Notes under the pieces: model-generated
Database searches by the model: none
What the model saw: the letters and a program-made list of their open reading frames with translations, nothing else
Told to the model about the DNA's origin: nothing
Made by a program: the position numbers and the translations under genes
Origin: Methylophilaceae bacterium
Lineage (GTDB): Bacteria; Pseudomonadota; Gammaproteobacteria; Burkholderiales; Methylophilaceae
Assembly: GCA_006844635.1 (NCBI GenBank)
Contig: SPJO01000080.1
Coordinates: 1-5,593 of the forward strand
DNA length: 5,593 bases
Direction of reading: 5' to 3'
In this document: positions 1 through 5,593 of the stretch, in pieces
Layout: every line of letters starts with the position of its first letter
How positions within the stretch are numbered: the stretch's first letter is position 1

Positions 1-158
1 AGTTGATGGAAATTAATTCTGGCTCATGTAAGGTCAAGTTAGATGGTGAGAATGAATGGAAAACCTACAGCGCTGGCGACAAGTTCGCTGTGCCAGGGAA
101 TAGTCAGTTCGATATTGAGGTGACTGAGACATTGGACTACGTTTGCCACTATGAGTAG
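1..158 (+). CDS. ppnP: Pyrimidine/purine nucleoside phosphorylase PpnP-like (DUF1255), 3' end only
   Basis: This is the C-terminal part of a small cupin-fold protein; codons are readable from position 3 to a TAG at 156-158, giving 51 residues. The visible tail (Y-x-A-G-D-x-F-x-V-P-G-N-S-x-F near residues 22-36, then a D-Y-V-C-H-Y-E end) closely resembles E. coli PpnP (YaiE), which has E-A-G-S-V-F-N-V-P-G-H-S-E-F and ends in Y-L-C-R-Y-L. Family members are about 95-105 residues, so roughly half of the gene is missing beyond the left edge. PpnP enzymes catalyse phosphorolysis of several purine and pyrimidine nucleosides to the free base and ribose-1-phosphate in the cytoplasm. No frameshift is seen in the visible part. 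The match is from recall of the E. coli protein; another single-domain cupin is possible but less likely. Confidence 0.82.
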   Translation, partial: LMEINSGSCKVKLDGENEWKTYSAGDKFAVPGNSQFDIEVTETLDYVCHYE

Positions 159-160
159 GC

Positions 161-221
161 TTTCGTCATCCACTAAACGATAGCGGCGTTATCATTGCTC
201 TCGTTCAGTGGCTAGACGAAA
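161..221. repeat. Long imperfect inverted repeat between ppnP and yajQ
   Basis: The two arms pair as 161-167 (TTTCGTC) with 215-221 (GACGAAA), 170-174 (CCACT) with 207-211 (AGTGG), and 177-180 (ACGA) with 201-204 (TCGT). Small internal loops separate these blocks. A further AGC/GCT pair (182-184 with 197-199) can close part of the central loop. It begins two bases after the ppnP stop and ends 25 nt before the yajQ start. A T-rich stretch (TTGTTTT, 226-232) follows after a few bases. It could be an intrinsic terminator for ppnP, an mRNA-stabilising hairpin, or a dispersed palindromic element; one window cannot separate these. Confidence 0.55.
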
Positions 222-246
222 TCAATTGTTTTAAGAAAGGAATGAA

Positions 247-741
247 ATGCCGTCATTTGATATCAGTTCAGAAGTCGACAAAGTTGCCTTAGGCAATTCG
301 ATTGATGCTGCTAGCAAGCAGATTAATAATCGTTATGACTTTAAGGGAACATCTGCAAAGTTGGAATTTAACGAGAAAGATTTTGTCATTACTGTGTTTG
401 GGGATAACGACTTTCAGCTAAACCAAGTCAAAGACATCTTGCTACCAGCTATGGAAAAGAAAGAGCCAGATTCATCAAAACGCTTGGAACATCAAGATTT
501 GCAAACAGTCTCTGGCAATAAGGTGAAGCAAGCACTGGTTGTGCGTGATGGTATTGATAGCGATTTAGCAAAGAAAATTGTTAAAATCATCAAAGATAGT
601 CGGATGAAAGTGCAAGCGAGCATTCAAGGTGAGACGGTGCGCGTAAATGGCGCTAAACGTGATTTGTTACAAGAGACAATTGCCTTGGTGAAAAAAAGTG
701 TAACGGATTTTCCATTGAAGTTTGGTAATTTTAGAGATTAA
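247..741 (+). CDS. yajQ: YajQ family cyclic di-GMP/nucleotide-binding protein
   Basis: The product is 164 residues, close to the usual ~160-163 of YajQ (DUF520). Family hallmarks are present: the N-terminus M-P-S-F-D-I, R-Y-D-F-K-G at 29-34, the K-K-I-V-K-I-I-K-D-S helix at 109-118, K-V-Q-A-S-I-Q-G at 121-128, R-D-L-L-Q at 138-142, and the conserved end P-L-K-F-G-N-F-R-D at 156-164. The fold is known as two ferredoxin-like/RNP-like domains. In Xanthomonas a YajQ protein binds cyclic di-GMP and acts with a transcription factor; in other bacteria the role is less certain, and nucleic-acid binding has been reported. The start is supported by the perfect N-terminus and a purine-rich site (AAGAAAGG, 233-240) six bases upstream. 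It is probably cotranscribed with the lipoprotein gene 12 nt downstream. Family assignment is firm; a signalling role here is inference. Confidence 0.95.
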   Translation: MPSFDISSEVDKVALGNSIDAASKQINNRYDFKGTSAKLEFNEKDFVITVFGDNDFQLNQVKDILLPAMEKKEPDSSKRLEHQDLQTVSGNKVKQALVVRDGIDSDLAKKIVKIIKDSRMKVQASIQGETVRVNGAKRDLLQETIALVKKSVTDFPLKFGNFRD

Positions 742-753
742 AAAGGAGTCGAA

Positions 754-873
754 ATGAAACGTTTTTTAGCTTTTATGTTAACCGCAATGGTGTTGGTTGG
801 CTGCAACACAATTAATGGCGTCGGTAAAGATATTGAAAAAGCTGGTGAAGCTGTTCAAGACACAACTAAGTAA
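754..873 (+). CDS. Entericidin A/B-type small lipoprotein (39 aa)
   Basis: This short gene has a strong ribosome binding site (AAGGAG, 743-748) five bases before its ATG and ends at TAA 871-873. The 39-residue product starts with M-K-R and a hydrophobic stretch, leading to a lipobox L-V-G-C with the lipidated cysteine at residue 17. The predicted mature peptide is only 23 residues (C-N-T-I-N-G-V-G-K-D-I-E-K-A-G-E-A-V-Q-D and a short tail). The G-x-G-K-D-I-E-K-A-G-E-A pattern is typical of the entericidin family. In E. coli, EcnA and EcnB are described as an antidote/bacteriolytic lipoprotein pair, but single copies are widespread and mostly uncharacterised. It sits 12 nt after yajQ and 33 nt before asd on the same strand, with no terminator seen on either side. 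Only one copy is seen, so an antidote-toxin pair is not supported here. Confidence 0.88.
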   Translation: MKRFLAFMLTAMVLVGCNTINGVGKDIEKAGEAVQDTTK

Positions 874-906
874 TAGCTTGCTTAAAGATTAAGAATTGGA
901 AGTAGT

Positions 907-2019
907 ATGTTGAAAGTAGGATTTGTAGGTTGGCGTGGTATGGTCGGCTCTGTGCTGATGCAGCGCATGATGGAGGAAAATGATTTTGCGGATATTGAAC
1001 CGCAATTTTTCACTACCTCGCAAGCGGGTGCGCCTGCGCCTAATGTAGGGAAAGATTCCCCTGCATTAAAGGATGCAAAAGATGTTGCTGCGTTGAAAGC
1101 AATGGATGTCATTGTGTCTTGCCAAGGTGGAGACTACACAACAGCCGTCTTTTCTGATCTTAGGGCTGATGGCTGGCAAGGCCATTGGGTGGATGCGGCT
1201 TCTACATTGCGTATGGACGATGAAGCCATCATCGTGCTGGATCCCGTGAATATGCAAGTTATTGAAGATGCTTATGCAAACGGCAACAAAAACTGGGTAG
1301 GAGGTAATTGCACAGTTTCATTGATGCTCATGTCATTGAACGGTTTATTTAAGGCTGAACTGGTTGATTGGGCAACTTCAATGACTTATCAAGCGGCCTC
1401 TGGCGCCGGTGCGCAAAACATGCGCGAACTGATTAGTCAGATGGGTAATATTCATCAAGCAACAAAAGCATTGCTAGACGACCCTGCTTCTGCCATTCTG
1501 GAAATAGACAAAACCGTTGCAGATGCCATGCGTAGTGAAAGCTTTCCTACGGACCAGTTTGGTGTCCCGCTGGCAGGTAGCTTAATACCATGGATAGATG
1601 CGGACTTAGGTAATGGTCAAAGTAAAGAAGAATGGAAGGGTGGCGTTGAGACCAATAAAATTCTCGGCCGTCAAGATAACCCTATCGCGATTGATGGGCT
1701 TTGTGTCCGCATCGGTGCAATGCGATGCCATTCACAAGCGCTCACAATCAAGCTGAAACAAGATGTGCCATTGGCTGAAATTAACGACATGCTGAATGAG
1801 GCGAATGAATGGGCATCTGTTGTTCCTGATACACGTGAGGCGAGCATCCCCAACTTAAGTCCAACAGCAGTTACTGGTAGCTTAAAAACCCCAGTTGGCC
1901 GTGTACGTAAAATGGCCATGGGCAGCGAGTATATTTCTGCTTTTACTGTGGGTGACCAACTACTGTGGGGTGCGGCAGAACCACTACGTCGTATGCTGAG
2001 AGTACTTGTTCAGCGTTAA
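907..2019 (+). CDS. asd: Aspartate-semialdehyde dehydrogenase
   Basis: The enzyme reduces 4-phospho-L-aspartate with NADPH to aspartate 4-semialdehyde plus phosphate, the branch-point step to lysine/diaminopimelate, threonine and methionine, in the cytoplasm. The product is 370 residues; the E. coli enzyme is 367. Visible features are the N-terminal NADP-binding loop G-F-V-G-W-R-G-M-V-G-S (residues 5-15), the catalytic cysteine in G-G-N-C-T-V-S (Cys135), Gln162 in Y-Q-A-A-S-G-A-G-A, and substrate-binding/acid-base residues Arg268 and His275 in V-R-I-G-A-M-R-C-H-S-Q. This spacing matches the long Gram-negative (E. coli-type) class rather than the shorter Gram-positive/archaeal types. The start is supported by the correct N-terminus and a GGA-containing site (898-900) about six bases upstream. 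No key residue is missing and no frameshift is seen. It may be transcribed with the upstream lipoprotein gene. Confidence 0.97.
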   Translation: MLKVGFVGWRGMVGSVLMQRMMEENDFADIEPQFFTTSQAGAPAPNVGKDSPALKDAKDVAALKAMDVIVSCQGGDYTTAVFSDLRADGWQGHWVDAASTLRMDDEAIIVLDPVNMQVIEDAYANGNKNWVGGNCTVSLMLMSLNGLFKAELVDWATSMTYQAASGAGAQNMRELISQMGNIHQATKALLDDPASAILEIDKTVADAMRSESFPTDQFGVPLAGSLIPWIDADLGNGQSKEEWKGGVETNKILGRQDNPIAIDGLCVRIGAMRCHSQALTIKLKQDVPLAEINDMLNEANEWASVVPDTREASIPNLSPTAVTGSLKTPVGRVRKMAMGSEYISAFTVGDQLLWGAAEPLRRMLRVLVQR

Positions 2020-2077
2020 CTGCATGTGCATGGTCAAGTTGTCGATTTGTTAAAAAGAGACACTTTGCATTAAACAG

Positions 2078-2105
2078 CTACATACGTAGTGAACATAATG
2101 TGTAC
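2078..2105. promoter_or_regulatory. Two adjacent dyad-symmetric sites upstream of fimV (possible operator)
   Basis: CTAC-ATAC-GTAG (2078-2089) is a short perfect 4+4 dyad. It abuts GTGAACATAATGTGTAC (2089-2105), which has the symmetric form GT-nn-ACAT-A-ATGT-nn-AC, with 12 of 16 paired positions symmetric. They lie 90-118 nt upstream of the fimV start in the only sizeable gap of the window. Dyads of this length are typical of dimeric regulator sites, but I do not recognise a specific regulator, and short dyads occur by chance in AT-rich DNA. Confidence 0.3.
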
Positions 2106-2112
2106 CATGAGC

Positions 2113-2141
2113 TTGCAACTCTAACTAATTGATGTTATTTT
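2113..2141 (+). promoter_or_regulatory. Weak sigma70-like promoter candidate for fimV
   Basis: TTGCAA (2113-2118) and TATTTT (2136-2141) are separated by 17 bases, and each matches 4 of 6 consensus positions. This would start transcription about 45-50 nt before the fimV GTG. A promoter is expected somewhere in this 176-nt gap, but the match is poor. Apart from this and the neighbouring dyads, I see no gene or RNA in 2020-2195. Confidence 0.25.
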
Positions 2142-2184
2142 CGTTCTTGAGGTTGAAGTAGTAATTTTTAAGCTGAAAAATATT

Positions 2185-2190
2185 AGGGTG
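2185..2190 (+). promoter_or_regulatory. Ribosome binding site deciding the GTG start of fimV
   Basis: AGGGTG lies five bases before GTG at 2196 (the AGGG core is seven bases away). Together with the signal peptide that begins immediately, it fixes the non-ATG start. Confidence 0.7.
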
Positions 2191-2195
2191 AAATA

Positions 2196-5108
2196 GTGAG
2201 TCAATCAAAAATAAAGAAGCTGTCGCTAAGTGTATGTTTGGCGTTTGCGGCGCTGCCAATGAGCGTATTTGCGGCTGGTCTAGGCCAGCTCAACGTTTCC
2301 TCTGGCATTGGTGAGCCATTACAAGCAGATATCGAGTTGTTATCTGTTAGTCCTGCAGAAAGAGCGTCGCTTAAAGCGCGTATTGCCCCTAATGCAGTCT
2401 ATGAAACGCAAGGTTTAGCTCGCCCAGCATCTCATAGTGATATTCAGATGCGGGTTACTAAAAGCGGCGGTAAGAATGTTTTAAAGCTTTACTCTAGTAA
2501 ACCAATGACAGAGCCGTTTTTGGATATGTTGGTTGAGCTTGAGTGGGAGACGGGCCGTGTCCTAAGAGAATATACGGTTTTACTAGATCCGCCAGGCTAT
2601 GAACCCAGTGTTAGCGCTAGCCAAATACAGTCGCCTAAGATTCAAAGTGTAGATAAAACGGTCCCAAAACCTGTTGCACCAATAAAAAAAAGTAAGAGTG
2701 CAGGCGTAACTAAAAATACGACAAAGAACAATACGGTAAAGCCAACTGCGACACCAGTAGAAACGGACCACTTAACAAAAAAGGGTGACACGCTGTCTAA
2801 AATTGCAAAGCAAATGCAACCAGCCGGCGTAAGTTTGGACCAAATGTTGGTTGGCCTATATGAAGCCAACCCTGAAGCCTTTGTTGATAACAATATGAAC
2901 AGGCTCAAGGTGGGTAAGATATTACAACCCCCGACAGAAGAAGCATTAAAAGCTGTTACGCAGAGAAATGCTAGAAAAGCCGTTAAAGTCCACACTGCGA
3001 ATTGGAAACAGTATCGCAACAAATTGGCAGGTGTTGTCGCACAAAGTGCGCCAGAGGAAAGTGAGGCGGATAGTCAAGCAGCAAGTGGTAAGGTGACTTC
3101 TGCTGAAGATAAGTCTGCGCCAAAAAGCACAGGACCAAAAGATGTCGTAAAGCTTTCGACGGGCGATGCGAAAGCGCAAGCGGATATGGAAGCGAAAATT
3201 GTCGCTTTACAAGAAGAGGTTAGTGCACGCGAAAAAGGACTGCAAGAGGCGCAAGAACGTACTGCGGCTTTAGAAAAACAAATTGAAGATATGCAAAAAC
3301 TGCTAACGCTTAGAAATAATGCATTGGCAGATGCGCAAACCCCAACAGAAGAGGCTGCATCAGAGCAGCCAACAAGTGAAGTAGCCGCTGATAAACCAAC
3401 TGAAGTGGCGGCAGAACCAAGCGAATCAGCGGTAATTGCTGAAAAGTCTGCGGAAGCAGCTAAGCCAGTAGCACAACCCAAGCCTGCGGCACCTAAACCA
3501 GCGGCACCAGCCCCAGCACCTATCGAAGAGCCAAGCTTTATCACCAGCGTGCTAAATAACCTATCTGGCATGCTGACAGGTTTAAATGCAACGATTTTGG
3601 CTGCCGGTGGTGGTCTTATTGCATTGTTACTTGGTGGTTGGTTGTATCTCCGAAATAAACGTAGAAAAAACCTTGCTGATTTTGAACAAGGTATCATGAC
3701 ATCAGGTGGCTTAAAAGCCAATACGGTATTTGGTAACACGTCTGGCGCTAGCGTCGATACAGGCGATACGTCATTCCTGACCGACTTTTCACAAAGCACC
3801 ACTGGTGGCATGATTGACACGAACGATGTTGATCCGATTGCTGAAGCCGAGGTCTATATGGCTTATGGTCGTGATGCGCAAGCTGAAGAAATATTGAAAG
3901 ATGCCATCTCCAAAGAGCCTAAGCGCTATGAGTTGCATCTCAAATTACTAGAAATGTATGCAGCAAGTAAAAACATGTCTGCATTTGAAACAGTATCTGG
4001 TGAACTTTATACAACGTTAGGTGCAGATGACCCAACTTGGGCTAAAGTGGCCGAGATTGGTATTAAATTAGAGCCAAATAATCCGCTGTATCAAGCAAAA
4101 GCAGGGGTTGGTGCTGCAGACGATACACCAACAACAGATGTCGAAGCAGTGACTGACACGCCAGCCGAGGTCATGACTGACAGTGCGGAAGGTGAGCTAG
4201 ATGCTTCTGACTTCTCTGATTCTCCATTAGCCGCTGAAGCAGACTTGGATTTCTCATTGAATGATGATGCAGCACCTGTGGAACCAGAAGTGCAAACTGA
4301 TGAAGTTTCATTAGAAGTGGCTGCAGATCAGATTGAAAATGATAGTATTGATGTTGATGCATCAGCTCTGGATTTGGGTGATGTGTCAGAAACGCTTGAT
4401 ACCGAAGATGCTGGACTAGACTTTGATATGGGTACAGCCGAAACCGCCCCTGTAGCTGAATCACTAGAAGACGTGGCTGATACGATTGCTGAATCACCAG
4501 TGGAAGATCTGCAGTTCGAAAATACAATGCCAAATTTAGATTTGCCAGCAGTTGATGAGACGGTAGCAGATACATTATCTGCAGATACAATACCTGTAGA
4601 AGCTAATGCTGAGCCTTCAATAGAGGTAAGCACACAAGAAGAACCTGCAGCGATACCGAATGATTTATCATTAGACCTACCTCAAGAAGAAGAGTTGGTA
4701 GAAACGACTGAAGCCAGTGAAGCACCTACTATGGAAGCTACTGATAGTGAGGAAATTAGTTTTGATGTGGCGGAACTAGGTGGCGATACAGTTACACTTG
4801 ATCTTGGCGAGTCAGAAGATGCGTCTACAGCAGATACACAAGAAAGTGGTGTGCTAGACATGTCCGATGTTTCATTGGATATGGGTGATGAAGTTAATGC
4901 TGCTATCGACGAAGCAACCACTACTGAACCTGAGCCAGAAGTAGAAGTATCTGAATCAGAGGAAGTGGAAACTAAGTTAGAGTTGGTTGTCGCTTATATC
5001 GATATGGAAGATAAAGAGGGTGCGAAAGAGCTCTTAGATGAAGTTATGAAAGAGGGCGGAACGAATCAACGCAAACGTGCAGAAGAGCTGTTGGCAAGTT
5101 TGGCCTAG
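2196..5108 (+). CDS. fimV: FimV-like polar hub / type IV pilus assembly protein with LysM domain
   Basis: The product is 970 residues with full FimV architecture. A signal peptide (K-I-K-K, hydrophobic core 9-24) has a likely cut after Ala26 or Ala27. The FimV N-terminal domain follows (about 28-133, G-L-G-Q-L-N-V-x-S-x-I-G-E-P-L-Q-A-D-I-E-L). A LysM peptidoglycan-binding domain is at about 191-245 (K-K-G-D-T-L-S-K-I-A), a coiled coil at about 325-380, and a Pro/Ala/Lys-rich spacer at 420-446. One membrane segment (463-485) is followed by R-N-K-R-R-K, placing the rest in the cytoplasm. There, a TPR-like region (547-635) precedes an acidic Asp/Glu/Ala/Thr-rich linker (636-925) and the conserved FimV C-terminal cap (926-970). 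In Pseudomonas, FimV supports type IV pilus assembly, twitching and polar organisation; Vibrio HubP is related. Translation starts at GTG. A separate promoter is likely because of the 176-nt upstream gap, and a terminator follows 17 nt after the stop. The exact role here is inferred from the family. Confidence 0.92.
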   Translation: MSQSKIKKLSLSVCLAFAALPMSVFAAGLGQLNVSSGIGEPLQADIELLSVSPAERASLKARIAPNAVYETQGLARPASHSDIQMRVTKSGGKNVLKLYSSKPMTEPFLDMLVELEWETGRVLREYTVLLDPPGYEPSVSASQIQSPKIQSVDKTVPKPVAPIKKSKSAGVTKNTTKNNTVKPTATPVETDHLTKKGDTLSKIAKQMQPAGVSLDQMLVGLYEANPEAFVDNNMNRLKVGKILQPPTEEALKAVTQRNARKAVKVHTANWKQYRNKLAGVVAQSAPEESEADSQAASGKVTSAEDKSAPKSTGPKDVVKLSTGDAKAQADMEAKIVALQEEVSAREKGLQEAQERTAALEKQIEDMQKLLTLRNNALADAQTPTEEAASEQPTSEVAADKPTEVAAEPSESAVIAEKSAEAAKPVAQPKPAAPKPAAPAPAPIEEPSFITSVLNNLSGMLTGLNATILAAGGGLIALLLGGWLYLRNKRRKNLADFEQGIMTSGGLKANTVFGNTSGASVDTGDTSFLTDFSQSTTGGMIDTNDVDPIAEAEVYMAYGRDAQAEEILKDAISKEPKRYELHLKLLEMYAASKNMSAFETVSGELYTTLGADDPTWAKVAEIGIKLEPNNPLYQAKAGVGAADDTPTTDVEAVTDTPAEVMTDSAEGELDASDFSDSPLAAEADLDFSLNDDAAPVEPEVQTDEVSLEVAADQIENDSIDVDASALDLGDVSETLDTEDAGLDFDMGTAETAPVAESLEDVADTIAESPVEDLQFENTMPNLDLPAVDETVADTLSADTIPVEANAEPSIEVSTQEEPAAIPNDLSLDLPQEEELVETTEASEAPTMEATDSEEISFDVAELGGDTVTLDLGESEDASTADTQESGVLDMSDVSLDMGDEVNAAIDEATTTEPEPEVEVSESEEVETKLELVVAYIDMEDKEGAKELLDEVMKEGGTNQRKRAEELLASLA

Positions 5109-5124
5109 TTGAACAAGCACTTTT

Positions 5125-5150
5125 AAAGCCGGGCTTTTGTCCGGCTTTTT
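5125..5150 (+). terminator. Rho-independent terminator after fimV
   Basis: AAAGCCGG (5125-5132) pairs perfectly with CCGGCTTT (5141-5148) around an eight-base loop. The 3' arm runs into a T tract (5146-5150, then A and three more Ts). It begins 17 nt after the fimV stop codon. This is a textbook intrinsic terminator, yet it lies only 28 nt before the next gene's start. Confidence 0.9.
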
Positions 5151-5167
5151 ATTTGAACGAGAACGTT

Positions 5168-5172
5168 AAGGG
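5168..5172 (+). promoter_or_regulatory. Ribosome binding site deciding the TTG start of the EcfT-like gene
   Basis: AAGGG is six bases before TTG at 5179. The nearest in-frame ATG is at 5230, inside the first hydrophobic segment, and an in-frame TAA at 5167-5169 rules out a start further upstream. Confidence 0.6.
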
Positions 5173-5178
5173 CTAATA

Positions 5179-5593
5179 TTGCAATTAAGCACGGTAACAC
5201 AATTGATTGCTTTGATTGTCTTCTCAATCATGTTGAATGTATGGCCTGTCAAGGTGTTGTCATTCTTGATGCTGGTCGTTTTTCTTATATTGATCTGCCA
5301 AAAAAACCAGCACTTTTTCCGCTTGTTGAAACGGTTAAAATGGTTTTTTGCGGTCATGTTTTTAATCTTTTTATTCAACACGCCAGGTGAGCATATTGTT
5401 AGCTGGAGCTACCGTATAAAGCCGACCTATGAAGGGCTAGAAGCAGGCATTACGCAATTGTCGCGTATTGTGCTGATGTTGGCAGCATTGTCTATGGTGC
5501 TAAAACACAATACGATGCAGCAAATGATTTCTGGCTTATACGGTTTGCTAAAGCCATTGGCTATTCTAGGTATTAATATTGAGCGTTTTGCAG
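5179..5593 (+). CDS. EcfT/CbiQ-like energy-coupling factor transporter T component, 5' part only
   Basis: The reading frame is open from TTG 5179 to the window edge (138 complete codons). The protein is strongly hydrophobic, with likely membrane segments at about 7-20, 21-40, 54-67 and 93-108. Between them are a basic loop (F-F-R-L-L-K-R-L-K-W, 46-55) and a soluble loop with P-T-Y-E-G-L-E-A-G-I-T-Q (82-93), followed by R-I-V-L-M-L-A-A-L. The T-x-E-G-L-x-x-G-x-x-x-x-x-R-I-V pattern, then a short amphipathic stretch G-L-Y-G-L-L-K-P-L, fits the CbiQ/EcfT family. T components connect an ATPase pair to a substrate-binding S component for vitamin or metal uptake in the inner membrane. The family's C-terminal A-R-G coupling motifs would lie beyond the window. 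No ATPase or S component is visible here, so substrate and partners are unknown. I considered other polytopic membrane families; the loop motif makes EcfT-like the best call. Confidence 0.7.
   Translation, partial: MQLSTVTQLIALIVFSIMLNVWPVKVLSFLMLVVFLILICQKNQHFFRLLKRLKWFFAVMFLIFLFNTPGEHIVSWSYRIKPTYEGLEAGITQLSRIVLMLAALSMVLKHNTMQQMISGLYGLLKPLAILGINIERFA

Noticed and set aside
242..292. Overlapping out-of-frame ATG at 242 upstream of yajQ
   Set aside because: Its frame closes after 16 codons, whereas the ATG at 247 gives the exact conserved YajQ N-terminus.
881..893. Small hairpin CTTAA-AGA-TTAAG between the lipoprotein gene and asd
   Set aside because: It is a five-base AT-rich stem with a three-base loop and no T tract, too weak to call a terminator or regulatory element.
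2020..2060. Possible terminator after asd around the repeated GCATGTGCATG
   Set aside because: The stems are only about 3-4 bp and there is no T tract. No convincing hairpin can be drawn.
2229..2237. Possible lipobox L-S-V-C at residues 11-14 of FimV
   Set aside because: The residue before Cys is Val, not Gly/Ala/Ser, and the Cys is at the start of the hydrophobic core. The V-F-A-A site at 24-27 is a normal signal peptidase I site, as in other FimV proteins.
3074..3820. A 248-codon open frame on the minus strand
   Set aside because: It lies wholly inside fimV. The Ser/Ala/Val-rich translation is the shadow of the Ala/Glu/Thr-rich FimV coding sequence, with no recognisable domain or ribosome binding site.
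4171..4921. Three minus-strand open frames under the fimV linker (4171-4590, 4328-4633, 4682-4921)
   Set aside because: Two of them overlap each other, and all arise from the biased Asp/Glu/Thr/Ala codons of the acidic linker. The Ser/Val/Ala- or Leu/Gln/His-rich products look artificial.
5166..5381. Minus-strand open frame of 71 codons near the right end
   Set aside because: It is antisense to the EcfT-like gene, whose + strand frame has a good ribosome binding site, membrane segments and family motifs. The antisense product is Lys/Asn-rich with no known pattern.

Overview
The window looks like a piece of a betaproteobacterial chromosome with moderate-to-low GC. I judge this from gene content and order. 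An E. coli-type aspartate-semialdehyde dehydrogenase is followed by a large FimV, then a membrane protein resembling an ECF-transporter T component. This fits the asd-fimV block of Betaproteobacteria, which I recall as usually being followed by truA and the trp genes. The family Methylophilaceae is a reasonable guess, but it rests on memory and not on a search. All supported genes lie on the + strand.

Layout: (1) The 3' end of a PpnP-like (DUF1255) nucleoside phosphorylase runs to 158. (2) The 88-nt gap after it is mostly an imperfect inverted repeat (161-221). (3) yajQ (247-741) encodes a nucleotide/c-di-GMP-binding protein. (4) Twelve nt later there is a 39-residue entericidin-type lipoprotein gene (754-873). 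(5) asd (907-2019) is intact, with its catalytic residues visible. (6) A 176-nt gap (2020-2195) has no gene but holds two adjacent dyad-symmetric sites and a weak promoter candidate. (7) fimV (2196-5108, GTG start) carries a signal peptide, LysM, coiled coil, one membrane segment, a TPR-like region, a long acidic linker and the conserved C-terminal cap. (8) A clear rho-independent terminator lies at 5125-5150. (9) An EcfT/CbiQ-like membrane protein with a TTG start begins at 5179 and runs off the window end.

The genes do not form one pathway. asd makes aspartate semialdehyde for lysine/diaminopimelate, threonine and methionine. FimV is a polar and type IV pilus organising hub. YajQ is a candidate second-messenger or nucleic-acid-binding protein. 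The lipoprotein is probably an envelope or stress-related peptide. yajQ, the lipoprotein gene and asd are closely spaced, with no terminator seen between them, so they could share a transcript. Most of the window is ordinary housekeeping sequence. The points most worth a second look are the orphan T-component-like gene directly behind the fimV terminator, the recurrent short motif in the FimV acidic linker, and the dyads upstream of fimV.
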